64,000 nucleotides of DNA from Ottowia sp. (GTDB taxonomy: Bacteria; Pseudomonadota; Gammaproteobacteria; Burkholderiales; Burkholderiaceae_C). The notes under the pieces are model-generated. The model had not been told where the DNA came from, did no database searches, and saw only the letters and a program-made list of their open reading frames with translations. The position numbers and the translations under genes are program-made. This document shows, one piece after another, positions 51,871-59,845 of this stretch; positions within the stretch are counted from its first letter, which is position 1; each line of letters begins with the position of its first letter. The stretch spans positions 868,001 through 932,000 of the forward strand of contig NZ_JADJCO010000003.1 in the NCBI RefSeq assembly GCF_016703145.1, read 5' to 3'.

Positions 51871-52279
51871 CTATGCGAGCAACCCGTTGGCAGTGGCCCA
51901 TGTGACCCAATCGACGGCCTCACTGGTCACGATCTCCGGCGTGGCATCCAATCCCATTCGATCCGGAAACAGGATGAGGTTGTCGCAGGCCCATCTGGCG
52001 CAAGGTGCAATCAGGCCGTCACAGCCGAGGAATTCGACCGCCGCGCCGATCTCCTGCGTGCGCGGCAGGTTAACGTCGGTATAGGCGCTTTCCGGCACGC
52101 CCAGTGTCGGCAGGTCGGCCCTGACCAGTCTCAGGGTTCGATGCGCCATCACGCGCAGCTTGTGCAGCATGACGGGCTTCGTGGGGCGAGGGTAGAGCTG
52201 ACCCCAGTGGAACGAGATCTCGGAAGGTTTCCTTTGGAAACGCATCCAGCCGGTCGAGCAGGTCGGTGTCGTGGATCAT
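51871..52279 (-). pseudogene. RES-domain toxin with internal deletion
   Basis: The start (from ATG 52279, MIHDTDLLDRLDAFPKETF) and the end (ISFHWGQLYPRPTKPVML, TLRLVRADLPTLGVPESAY, CARWACDNLILFPDRMG to the stop at 51871) match one RES toxin, but they lie in different frames. About 45 residues between KETF and ISFHWGQL, which carry the RES-specific Arg and GGRW-type core, are missing. The remaining protein cannot be an active NAD-degrading toxin. Confidence 0.75.
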
Positions 52280-52294
52280 CCTGCTGCCCGAACC

Positions 52295-52633
52295 TCACAG
52301 ATGCACGCCATCGAGCAACTGGTTCACCGAGGCCAGGACTTCGTCGACACGGCCCTGCTGGATCAACTCGGCGGGCACCTGGTCGTTCAAAAGGCGCTGG
52401 CGGGCGAACAGCCACAACCGTGCATCGCGTGGCTCATAGATGTCGGCGAGCTTGTCGATGACGAACTCCAGTTCGAGAAGCTGCTTTTCAGTGCTGGCGT
52501 GCGGCAGCGCCTTGCCTTTGTTCCATCGGGAAACGGTTTCGGGCCGCACGTTCAAGACGTTCGCCACATCGGATGAACGCATGGCGCCCTTGCTTTGGAT
52601 GGCTTCCAGGCGGCGCGCAATCGCATTGCTCAT
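52295..52633 (-). CDS. MbcA/ParS/Xre family antitoxin, now orphaned
   Basis: A 112-residue protein with helix-turn-helix GAMRSSDVANVLNVRPETVS and a toxin-binding C-terminal half (LELEFVIDKLADIYEPRDAR, LFARQRLLNDQVPAELIQQG), as in RES/Xre pairs. It lies 15 bp upstream of the broken RES gene and its ATG overlaps the stop of the upstream gene as ATGA. The frame is intact although its toxin is not. It is not close to the 34221 antitoxin in sequence. Confidence 0.82.
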   Translation of the reverse strand: MSNAIARRLEAIQSKGAMRSSDVANVLNVRPETVSRWNKGKALPHASTEKQLLELEFVIDKLADIYEPRDARLWLFARQRLLNDQVPAELIQQGRVDEVLASVNQLLDGVHL

Positions 52634-53226
52634 GGCATGCCTCCGTGGGTAGGCACGTGATTCATGGCGGCGGGTTTGTCAACGCATGTCCGAAAGGCCT
52701 CGTAGCTCAAGGCCAGAGAGTAATGAAGTTGAACGTGACTGGCGCCCCGGCGCTCCAGTGCAGTACGTAGCGCATTGGCCAGTGCAATGTCGATAGCTAG
52801 CCAAGGGTCATCGGCTCCCGATATCAAATGCGTAGGAGCGATCACCTGTGTGAAACCGTGGGAGATCGCGAAATTCGCGATGTCTTCAGCCATCTGCCGC
52901 TGTTGAAACACAGAAGCTAAGTCAGTTAAGGAATGAGGTCTCTTCTTCGACCAAGGAAGACCATCCATGTTCTTGGCATAGCCGCCGATCGTGGCCATGG
53001 CCTGGGTCTGTGGGTCGAGCACAGCATCCAGGCCGCGTTCCAGCACGAGTGAGAGCAGTTCCTGTTGCTGTCCGACGCGCTTAGCCTCGAAAACGACTCC
53101 AGTAAACGCGGCTGCGCCTGAGGTGATGAAGCTCAGTAGATCCTTCTGATCTATGCGCCCTGCACGGATGTACAGCCCGAGAGGGTCTGGAGCCAAGCGG
53201 ACGAGACGGAGAGTTGGGGCGGGCAT
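52630..53226 (-). CDS. Hypothetical protein upstream of orphan antitoxin
   Basis: A 198-residue protein I do not recognise. It starts PAPTLRLVRLAPDPLGLYIR and has FTGVVFEAKRVGQQQELLSL, TIGGYAKNMDGLPWSKKRPH and FTQVIAPTHLISGADDPWLA. Its DNA is markedly A/T-richer than the core genes and it has its own good promoter. The end (CVDKPAAMNHVPTHGGMP) is low in family-like character, so it could be a truncated version of a longer protein. Translational coupling to the antitoxin suggests it belongs to the same module. Confidence 0.55.
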   Translation of the reverse strand: MPAPTLRLVRLAPDPLGLYIRAGRIDQKDLLSFITSGAAAFTGVVFEAKRVGQQQELLSLVLERGLDAVLDPQTQAMATIGGYAKNMDGLPWSKKRPHSLTDLASVFQQRQMAEDIANFAISHGFTQVIAPTHLISGADDPWLAIDIALANALRTALERRGASHVQLHYSLALSYEAFRTCVDKPAAMNHVPTHGGMP

Positions 53227-53253
53227 GGCAAGCCTTAAGGATGATCCGACTCC

Positions 53254-53283
53254 ACTATACTGCTTTAAATAGCGTTATGACAA
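53254..53283 (-). promoter_or_regulatory. Sigma-70-type promoter for the 53226-51871 operon
   Basis: On the minus strand TTGTCA (53283-53278) and TATAGT (53259-53254) are separated by 18 bp, about 28 bp upstream of the ATG at 53226. The surrounding 60 bp are strongly A/T-rich. Confidence 0.65.
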
Positions 53284-53293
53284 GACATTTAAA

Positions 53294-53539
53294 TTGACAT
53301 TTTGGATGCGCCTGCTGATCTCTGGATGCGCTCCAAGTAGGCAAATGACCGACGATGACCGAAATCCATGGGGCGAGTCAGCCGGCCTCGTCAAGCCGCA
53401 CGCGACCGGTTGGTACTCTGTGCTGAACGACAGCCGGCAGCTTTTCGCCTCGCGCTACCGCCTGACCTTGCCCAGCGAGGAAGAATTGCAGCGCGAACTG
53501 CAACGCGAGCCCGCCCTGATCGAGGATCAGGCGCGCTGA
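53294..53539 (+). pseudogene. DUF1016 (YhcG-like) nuclease C-terminal remnant
   Basis: Only the last third of this short frame has family character: SVLNDSRQLFASRYRLTLPS followed by EEELQRELQREPALIE, which resembles the C-terminus of DUF1016 PD-(D/E)XK nuclease-domain proteins. The upstream nuclease core is absent. Residues before about TGWY look unrelated. A relic of a defence-type gene at the edge of the island. Confidence 0.55.
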
Positions 53540-53626
53540 CCGCGTTTCGCGAGCAAGGTGCGTGCAGCCCAGCGGTCTTGAGAGTCGCCAGCAGGGCTTT
53601 CAACCAGCGTCTTCAGCCAGCGCCGT

Positions 53627-54946
53627 TCAGGCGCCGCAGAAGGTCTCGCTCGCCTGGATGGGCGCCAGGCGCCGCGCCACCTGCGCACGGCAGGTGGTCA
53701 CCGGGTTCAGCAGCGGCGCGCTGGCCCAGTCGCCGCCCCGGGGGCTGCGCGCCCACAGGCGGCGCGTGGCGCGGGCGCGCCAGCTTTCCAGGCGCTCGCC
53801 CAGCATCAGGCTGCCGGTGAGCAGGCGCCGGCCGGCGCGCGGCAACGTCAGCGCGGGCGTGATCGTGATTTCCAGCGTGCGGTTCACGGCGGGCGCGGGC
53901 TGCCCCACGGCCGGCCGCAGCGCCGCGCGCAGCGCGGTGCCGATGCGCTCCAGCGCGTCGCGCGCGCTGCGCAGCACGCCGTCGAAGTTGACGAAGCCGT
54001 GGAACTGGCCGGGGTAGTGCAGCAGTTCGACGGGCACGGCGGCCTCGCGCAGCAGCTGGGTGTAGCCCAGGCCGTCGTCGCGGATGGGGTCGAACCCGGC
54101 CGTCAGCACCAGCGCGGGCGGCAGGCCCGCCAGTTGGGGGTTGAGCGCGGGCGAGACCCAAGGGTCGGCCAGGTGGTCGGCGTCGCGCTCGCGCAGGATG
54201 TCGTGGATGGAATCAATGCCGTCGGACGTGAGCAGGTAGCCCGCGGCGTTCTCCTGCTTGGACGGGAATTCCACGCTCAGGTTGGTGGCCGGGTACACCA
54301 GCACCTGCAGGCGCAGCGCCGGGCCGCCCTGTTCGGTGCAGCGCTGGGACACGGCGGCGGCCAGGTTGCCACCGGCCGAGTCGCCGCCCACCGCCAGGCG
54401 CGCGCCGTCGATGCCCAGCGTGTGGCCTTCGCGCGCCAGCCACTCGACGGCGGCCAGGCAGTCGGCGCGGCCGGCGTAGAGGTCGTGCTCGGGCGCCAGC
54501 CGGTAGCGCACCGACACCACCACCACGCCGCTGACGCGGGCGATGTGGCGGCACACGGCATCGGCCGTCGTCAGGCCGCCGATCATGAACGCACCGCCAT
54601 GGAACCAGATGAAGGCGGGCGACGCATCGGCGGCGGCCGCCGCCGGCCGGTACACACGCGCCTCGATGTCGCCGTGCGGCCCCGGGATCCAGACGTTGCG
54701 CACCTCCGCCACCGCGTCGGCGCGGCCCAGCGCGCGCGCCGAGATTTCCCAGCCCTTGCGCTGCGCGCGCAGGGTGTCGTGGGTGATGGTGCCGCGCCGC
54801 GCGAGGTTCAGCACGCCCAGCAGCGCCTCGGACTCGCCGTCCAGTTGGTCGGCGCGCAGGCGCGTGGGCAGGCCGGGCGTGCCGGTGGGCGTGGGGGCCG
54901 TCAAAAGGCGAAGGTCGGGGGTGGGCTGGGACACGGTGCACTGCAT
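53627..54946 (-). CDS. Alpha/beta hydrolase, hormone-sensitive-lipase-type esterase
   Basis: A 439-residue esterase. The oxyanion motif is FIWFHGGAFMIGGL, nucleophile elbow GGDSAGGNLAAAV, acid region LTAGFDPIRDDG and catalytic His in YPGQFHGFVNF. The enzyme core ends near residue 340. The last hundred residues (PAPAVNRTLEITITPALTL onward) are an Arg-rich extension not usual in the family. Likely hydrolyses short-chain esters. The frame from 54946 (MQCTVSQPTPDLRLL) is used. Confidence 0.87.
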   Translation of the reverse strand: MQCTVSQPTPDLRLLTAPTPTGTPGLPTRLRADQLDGESEALLGVLNLARRGTITHDTLRAQRKGWEISARALGRADAVAEVRNVWIPGPHGDIEARVYRPAAAAADASPAFIWFHGGAFMIGGLTTADAVCRHIARVSGVVVVSVRYRLAPEHDLYAGRADCLAAVEWLAREGHTLGIDGARLAVGGDSAGGNLAAAVSQRCTEQGGPALRLQVLVYPATNLSVEFPSKQENAAGYLLTSDGIDSIHDILRERDADHLADPWVSPALNPQLAGLPPALVLTAGFDPIRDDGLGYTQLLREAAVPVELLHYPGQFHGFVNFDGVLRSARDALERIGTALRAALRPAVGQPAPAVNRTLEITITPALTLPRAGRRLLTGSLMLGERLESWRARATRRLWARSPRGGDWASAPLLNPVTTCRAQVARRLAPIQASETFCGA

Positions 54947-55057
54947 GAAGAAATGGAAGACCGCCGAGTGTGGCCCAGCCCACCCCCGCCCGAGGGCGGC
55001 GGCGCACGTTTTCGCTTCAGGAAAAACCCTGGCCCCTCGCGTGCCGGGGCACGGCGT

Positions 55058-55480
55058 TCAGGCCGCTGCCGCCGGGCCGCCCGCGGCGGCCAGGTGGCGC
55101 GCGGTGCCGTCGCGCGCCACCGCCACCGAGCCCAGCGCGCGCCCGTCGCCGTCCAGCACCACGCCGAAGCTCATCTCGACGTACAGCTTGCGCCCGTCGC
55201 GGTGCGTGGCGCGCGTGGTGCGCACGTCGGTGCCGCCGCGCGTGGCGCCGGCCGCCAGCGTGCGGTCGTAGGCGGCCCAGTGCGCGGCGCGCAGGCGCTC
55301 GGGGATGATCAGGTCCAGGCTCTGGCCCAGCGCCTCGGCGGCCGAAAAGCCGAACAGCGCGGCGGCGCCAGCGTTCCACACGCGGATCAGGCCGGCGTCG
55401 TCGGCGTAGATCAGCGCGTCGGGCACGCCGGCGGCGATGCCGGCCCAGGGAATGACGTCGGGCGGTGCGGTGGGATTCAT
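55058..55480 (-). CDS. Stand-alone PAS-domain protein
   Basis: A 140-residue protein made of one PAS domain: DALIYADDAGLIRVWNAGAA then LFGFSAAEALGQSLDLIIPE and the PAC-like TTRATHRDGRKLYVEMSFGV. No output domain is attached. Its ATG overlaps the stop of the MarR-family gene as ATGA, so the two are co-translated and PAS could sense a ligand for the regulator (inference). Confidence 0.85.
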   Translation of the reverse strand: MNPTAPPDVIPWAGIAAGVPDALIYADDAGLIRVWNAGAAALFGFSAAEALGQSLDLIIPERLRAAHWAAYDRTLAAGATRGGTDVRTTRATHRDGRKLYVEMSFGVVLDGDGRALGSVAVARDGTARHLAAAGGPAAAA

Positions 55481-55929
55481 GGCGGGTCTCGCTTTCTGCT
55501 GCCGGGGGCAGCGGGGTCAGGGGCGGGGTCGGCGGCGGGCATGCTGAAGCCCTCGCGCAGGGACCGCAGCTCGGTGTCGTGCAGGCTGGCCAGGCGCTCC
55601 ACCAGCGCGCGGCCGGCGGGCGTCAGGTGCACCTCGACCAGGCGCTGGTCGCCCCGGCTGGCGCGGCGCTCGACCCAGCCGGCCGCCTCGCAGCGCGTCA
55701 CCAGCGCCACCACGCCGTGCGGCTGGGCCTGCAGCCGCTCGGCCAGCTCGGCCAGGCTGGCCCACTGCCGGCCCGGAAAGCCGCGCAGCTGCAGCAGCAG
55801 CAGGTACTGCTGCGCGGTGCAGCCGTGGGCGTGCGCCAGCGCCTCGCTGGCGCGCAGGAAGCGCCGCAGCTGGTAGCGGAAGTCGGCCAGCCGTTCGATC
55901 TCGGACTGGGACAGGCGGCGCGTGGACAT
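55477..55929 (-). CDS. MarR-family transcriptional regulator
   Basis: A 150-residue winged-helix regulator: YQLRRFLRASEALAHAHGCT, SLAELAERLQAQPHGVVALV (recognition helix) and wing VERRASRGDQRLVEVHLTPA. It has a Pro/Asp-rich tail. It is divergent from the nitronate monooxygenase-like gene at 55985, with an inverted repeat in the 55-bp gap; control of that gene is likely. Confidence 0.88.
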   Translation of the reverse strand: MSTRRLSQSEIERLADFRYQLRRFLRASEALAHAHGCTAQQYLLLLQLRGFPGRQWASLAELAERLQAQPHGVVALVTRCEAAGWVERRASRGDQRLVEVHLTPAGRALVERLASLHDTELRSLREGFSMPAADPAPDPAAPGSRKRDPP

Positions 55930-55939
55930 GGGCGATTTA

Positions 55940-55954
55940 TATCATGACGTGATA
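55940..55954. promoter_or_regulatory. Candidate MarR operator
   Basis: TATCA-TGACG-TGATA is a 5-bp inverted repeat centred between the divergent marR and flavin oxidoreductase genes, typical in size and position for a MarR dimer site. Confidence 0.55.
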
Positions 55955-55984
55955 CATTGATCCGGTCCTGCCACGGAGCCCATC

Positions 55985-56887
55985 ATGATCACCACCGCCC
56001 TGACCCGCCTGTTCGGCCTGGACCACCCCATCGTGCTGGCGCCCATGGGCGGCGTGGCCGGCGGCGCGCTGGCGGCGGCGGTGTCCAACGCCGGCGGGCT
56101 GGGGCTGGTGGGCGGCGGCTACGGCGATGCGGATTGGCTGCGCACCGAGCTGAACGCGGTGCGCCGTGCCACCACGCGGCCGTGGGGCGCGGGCCTGATC
56201 ACCTGGTCGGCCAGCCGCGCGGTGCTGGACCAGGTGCTGGCCGCCAGGCCGCACGCGGTGCTGCTGTCCTTCGGCGACCCGCGTCCTCATGGCGCACTGA
56301 TCAAGGCCGCCGGCTGCAAGCTGATCTGCCAGGTGCAGGACCTGGCCGGCGCCGACCTGGTGGTGGCGCAGGGCGCCGAGGGCGGCGGCCACGGCGCGCT
56401 GCGCGCCACGCTGCCGCTGGTGCCCACCGTGGTGGACGCGCTGGCGCCGCTGCCGGTGCTGGCCGCTGGCGGGATCGCCGACGGGCGCGGCGTGGCGGCG
56501 GCGCTGATGCTGGGCGCGCAGGGCGCGCTGGTGGGCACGCGCTTCCATGCCTGCGACGAGGCGCTGGGCTCGCTCCGCGCGCGCCAGTGCATCGTGCAGG
56601 CCAGCGGCGACGAGACGGCGCGCACCCGCGTGTTCGACGTCGTGCGCGGCCTGGACTGGCCCGCGCTCTACACCGGCCGCGCGCTGCGCAACGGCTTCAT
56701 GGCGCGCTGGCAGGGCGACGAGGCCGGGCTGGCGCGGGACGTGTCCCGGCAGCGCGAGGCGTTCCAGGCCGCGCAGCGGGACGAGGACTTCGACACCGCC
56801 ATGGTCTGGGCCGGCGAGGCGGTGGACCTGATCGATGACGTGGCGCCGGCGGCGCACGTCGTCGAGCGGCTGGCGCGGGACGCCTAG
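55985..56887 (+). CDS. Nitronate monooxygenase-like flavin oxidoreductase
   Basis: A 300-residue FMN-dependent TIM-barrel enzyme of the nitronate monooxygenase family, which oxidises propionate-3-nitronate and similar compounds. Motifs: LDHPIVLAPMGGVAGGALAA, VSNAGGLGLVGGGYGD, VVAQGAEGGGHGALR and LAAGGIADGRGVAAALMLGA. About ten residues usual between QDLAGA and DLVVAQG are absent. It is intact, unlike the other two nitronate monooxygenases in this window. Confidence 0.88.
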   Translation: MITTALTRLFGLDHPIVLAPMGGVAGGALAAAVSNAGGLGLVGGGYGDADWLRTELNAVRRATTRPWGAGLITWSASRAVLDQVLAARPHAVLLSFGDPRPHGALIKAAGCKLICQVQDLAGADLVVAQGAEGGGHGALRATLPLVPTVVDALAPLPVLAAGGIADGRGVAAALMLGAQGALVGTRFHACDEALGSLRARQCIVQASGDETARTRVFDVVRGLDWPALYTGRALRNGFMARWQGDEAGLARDVSRQREAFQAAQRDEDFDTAMVWAGEAVDLIDDVAPAAHVVERLARDA

Positions 56888-56961
56888 CGCTGTCTGCGCG
56901 CGGGCGCGCTGCTGTGCACCTGAGCGCGCCGGGCGGACAATCGCGTCTTCTGCCCGCCGCC

Positions 56962-57777
56962 ATGGACCCCCCCGCCCGCCAGCCGACCCTGTTCATTCCC
57001 CACGGCGCCGGCCCGTGCTTCTTCATGGACTGGAACCCGCCCGGTGCCTGGGACAAGACGGCCGAGTTCCTGCGCGGCATTCCGGCCAGCCTGCCGGCGC
57101 GGCCCCGGGCCATCGTGCTCGTCTCCGGCCACTGGCTGGCGCCGCGGCCCACCGTGACCAGTGGCGCGCGCCCCGGCCTGATCCACGACTACGGCGGCTT
57201 TCCGCCCCACACCTACCAGTTGCGCTACGACGCCTCCGGCGCGCCCCAGGTGGCCGCGCGCGTGGCGCGGTTGCTGGCCGGCGCCGGCCTGCCCGCCGTG
57301 CAGGACGCCCAGCGCGGCTGGGACCACGGCGTGTTCATCCCGCTGAAGGTGGCCTTTCCCGACGCCGACGTGCCCGTGGTGCAGCTCTCGCTGCTGCACG
57401 GCCTGGATGCCGCCGCGCACATCGCCCTGGGCCGCGCGCTGGCGCCGCTGCGAGACGAAGGCGTGCTGATCGTCGGCAGCGGCATGAGCTACCACAACAT
57501 GCGCGGCTACGGCGACCCGCGCTCGACGCCCGTCAGCGCTGAATTCGACCGCTGGCTGACCGAGACCGTCGCTCTGCCCGCGCCCGAGCGCGACGCGCGG
57601 CTGGCCGACTGGGCCACGGCCAGCGGCCCGGCCGGGCGCCTGTCGCACCCGCCGCGCGCCGAGGAGCACCTGCTGCCGCTGCACGTGGCCGCCGGCGCGG
57701 CGGGCGAGGACGTGGGGCGCCAAGTGTTCTCCGACCGGGTGATGGAGACGGTGATCTCGGCCTTCCGCTTCGACTGA
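56962..57777 (+). CDS. LigB-type extradiol dioxygenase (DODA-like)
   Basis: A 271-residue class III extradiol ring-cleavage dioxygenase. Metal ligands are expected at H14 (LFIPHGAGPCF) and H57 (VLVSGHWLAPRP), with the downstream His in GWDHGVFIPLKVAFPDADV. GSGMSYHNMRGYGDPR completes the signature. Related to plant DOPA 4,5-dioxygenase; bacterial homologues cleave catechols. Start at 56962 gives the normal length. Confidence 0.88.
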   Translation: MDPPARQPTLFIPHGAGPCFFMDWNPPGAWDKTAEFLRGIPASLPARPRAIVLVSGHWLAPRPTVTSGARPGLIHDYGGFPPHTYQLRYDASGAPQVAARVARLLAGAGLPAVQDAQRGWDHGVFIPLKVAFPDADVPVVQLSLLHGLDAAAHIALGRALAPLRDEGVLIVGSGMSYHNMRGYGDPRSTPVSAEFDRWLTETVALPAPERDARLADWATASGPAGRLSHPPRAEEHLLPLHVAAGAAGEDVGRQVFSDRVMETVISAFRFD

Positions 57778-58015
57778 CGCGGCCTGGCGGTCGCGGGGCC
57801 CGGAATCGAAGGGCTTTGGGGCTTTTGCCGGTGCCCCTATTGAATCCATGGCTCTCTATTTAATAGCGTCAGGCAAAGAACGGCGAAACGCCGAAAAGTA
57901 TCGTCCTGGGATACTCATAGGCCAGCCGGTCGCCACCAGAGCCGAAATCCGACTCTGCCGGCCCGCCTCGCCGCCAGACTCGCGTTCCATGTTAAACACC
58001 ACGACATCGAACGCC

Positions 58016-58480
58016 ATGCAAAACCTCATCCGCCGCGACTCCAAGCCCTGGCAACTGCAAGTGTGGGCCTCCTTCGGCATCGCCGTTACCCTGTGCGTCA
58101 CCGGCCTGGCCTACCTGCCGGGGCAGGACCTGGACCGCGCCTTCATGGTCATGGGCTACCTGTTCTGCCTGACCAGCGCCTTCGTGCTGTCCAAGTTCGT
58201 GCGCGACGGCGAGGCGGCCCGCGCCGACGGCCGCGCGGCCGACACGCCCATGTTCCGCTGGGTGGTCTGGGGCGGCTTCGCGCTGGCCATGGCGCTCACC
58301 GCCTGGGGCCTGCTGCGCATGGACGTCAACCCGACCTACAAGGTCTTCCTGGGCGTGAGCTGGCTCTACCTCATCACCGGCGCCTTCACGCTGGCCAAGC
58401 TGCTGCGCGACCGCCAGGAAGCCGACCTGCTCGAAGCCCAACTGCGCGGCCGCCGCGAGGCCCGCGCCGGGCAGGAGTGA
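58016..58480 (+). CDS. YiaA/YiaB family inner-membrane protein
   Basis: A 154-residue membrane protein with the duplicated two-segment unit of the YiaA/YiaB family: VWASFGIAVTLCVTGLAYLP, GYLFCLTSAFVLSKFVRD, then VWGGFALAMALTAWGLLRMD and FLGVSWLYLITGAFTLAKLL. Function unknown. ATG 58016 (MQNLIRRDSKPWQLQVW) fits homologues; ATG 57989 is nine codons earlier in frame. The IS1-like element starts 11 bp after the stop. Confidence 0.85.
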   Translation: MQNLIRRDSKPWQLQVWASFGIAVTLCVTGLAYLPGQDLDRAFMVMGYLFCLTSAFVLSKFVRDGEAARADGRAADTPMFRWVVWGGFALAMALTAWGLLRMDVNPTYKVFLGVSWLYLITGAFTLAKLLRDRQEADLLEAQLRGRREARAGQE

Positions 58481-58491
58481 GGGACAAATCG

Positions 58492-59298
58492 GGGATTGCT
58501 GAACAGGGGTTGATACACTTGCATTTTTCCCTCAAGATTGCCGGATGAACCTCGCTTGCCCACGTTGCACCTTGACCGATCAGGTGGTCAAGAATGGCCG
58601 CAGCCGCCACGGCCACCAGCGCTGGCGCTGCAAGGGCTGCGCGCTGACCTTCGGCGAGCGCGATCACCGGCTCATTGACCCGGCGATCAAGCAAAGCGCT
58701 TTGCGCCATTACGCCGAAGGCGTGGGCCTGCGGGCCACCGAGCGGCTGGTGGGGCCCAGTCACAACACCATCATCGGCTGGGTGCGCCAGGAGGTTGCTG
58801 GTCAGGCGCTGGCGCGCCTGGATGCGGCGCAGGTGCAGTACGTCGAGGCCGATGAGCTGTGGAGCTACGTGGGTTCAAAAAAGACCAATTTGGCTGTGGT
58901 GGGCTATTGATCGCACTTCCTGCCGAATTCTCGGCTGGGCGCTGGGCGATCGTGACACCCGAGCAGCCCGAGCGCTGGGCGCGCAGATTCCTCAAGGCCC
59001 TCACATCCAGTACTGCCCGACCACTGGCGCTGCTACGCAGCCATCTTCCCCGCCGGGCAGCACACCCAAGGCAAGGCGCACACGCACATCATCGAGAGCA
59101 TGAACAACAAGCTGCGCTGCTATCTGGCGCGGCTGCGCCGCAAGACGCACTGCTACTCCAAGAGCGCGCTCAACCTGCGCGACTCGCTGCTGTTTGTGTG
59201 GCAGCGCAAGTTCGGCCACGCGCTGGCGCCCCAGGCCGGCGAGATCACATGCCGGCGGCTCTGGGATGTTGAGATATCAATACCTATTTAGCAATCCC
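58492..59298 (+). mobile_element. IS1-family insertion sequence, degenerate
   Basis: An 807-bp element with imperfect inverted ends (GGGATTGCTRAAYAGG plus TTGATA, about 20 of 24 matching) and a perfect 8-bp target duplication ACAAATCG (58484-58491 and 59299-59306). Size, ends and duplication fit the IS1 family. It split a dispersed repeat copy whose parts lie at 58481-58491 and 59299-59352. Confidence 0.88.
58545..59291 (+). pseudogene. IS1-family transposase with two frameshifts
   Basis: The N-terminus has an InsA zinc finger (CPRCTLTDQVVKNG, RWRCKGCALTF) and EADELWSYVGSKK. The catalytic part RPIWLWWAIDRTSCRILGW then continues in another frame after a run of six A at about 58876 (one A too many). 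Near 59013 one base is missing and the first frame resumes with DHWRCYAAIFPAGQHTQGK, HIIESMNNKLRCYLARLR and LRDSLLFVWQRKFGHA. The shifts are not at the usual IS1 programmed -1 site, so the gene is broken. Confidence 0.8.
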
Positions 59299-59352
59299 AC
59301 AAATCGCCCAGAAACCCGCATGCAACAAGCGCCAAATGCTATTGAAACAGGA
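59299..59352 (+). repeat. Dispersed repeat copy split by the IS element
   Basis: ACAAATCGCCCAGAAACC, CGCATGCAACAAGCGCC and AATGCTATTGAAACAGGAG match the family, and the missing left end is at 58481-58491 across the IS. AGGAG in this copy is the ribosome-binding site of the gene at 59362. Confidence 0.75.
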
Positions 59353-59361
59353 GTAACCACC

Positions 59362-59835
59362 ATGACCAAACCAGAACCCTCGATCGGCGCGCTGCGCCGC
59401 GCCACCGCCGCCGTGCTGGCCGCCTGCGCCGTGCTGGCCGCCGGCCACGCCCAGGCGCAGAGCGAGGCGTCGGCCGCGCTGTCGATGCTGCCCGTGGCCT
59501 CGGTCGTCGGCACCGCCTCGGTGGCCGGCGCGGCGGCCAGCAGCGTGGTGGCGATCCCCATCGCGCTGGCCGTCGGCGGCGCGGTGCTGACGGTGAAGGC
59601 CGTCGAGGCCTCGGCGCGCGGCACCTTGCTCGTGCTGGAGCGCGCCAGCGACGGCGCGGCGGCCAGTGTCGAGATCGCCGGCCACATGGCCAGCGCAGCG
59701 GCGCTGTCGGCGGGCGCGGTGGTGACGACGGCGGTGATCGCCTCGGGCGTCATCCTGTCGGCGGCGGGCGAGGCCATCGCCTTCATCCCCAACGCCGTCG
59801 GCCGCGCGCTGCTTTACAACGAACGGATGATGTGA
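59362..59835 (+). CDS. Small secreted Ala/Val-rich protein
   Basis: A 157-residue protein with a signal peptide (AVLAACAVLAAGHAQAQ). The mature part is Ala-, Val- and Ser-rich with alternating hydrophobic stretches (SSVVAIPIALAVGGAVLTVK, GAVVTTAVIASGVILSAAGE). No family recognised. The start at 59362 has AGGAG from the dispersed repeat eight bases upstream. It precedes the DUF2145 gene by 10 bp, so the two are likely one operon for envelope proteins. Confidence 0.7.
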   Translation: MTKPEPSIGALRRATAAVLAACAVLAAGHAQAQSEASAALSMLPVASVVGTASVAGAAASSVVAIPIALAVGGAVLTVKAVEASARGTLLVLERASDGAAASVEIAGHMASAAALSAGAVVTTAVIASGVILSAAGEAIAFIPNAVGRALLYNERMM

Positions 59836-59845
59836 AAGGGCGATC

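Noticed and set aside
57829..57895. Short A/T-rich patch TATTGAATCC...ATTTAATAGCG and hairpin CGGCGAAACGCCG as a repeat copy or terminator
   Set aside because: Only the outermost words resemble the dispersed repeat, and no T-run follows the hairpin; too weak to list.
58860..58915. Programmed -1 frameshift in the IS1-like transposase at the run of A
   Set aside because: The -1 frame leads into non-transposase sequence; the catalytic region continues in the other frame, and a second shift follows at about 59013, so mutation is the simpler reading.
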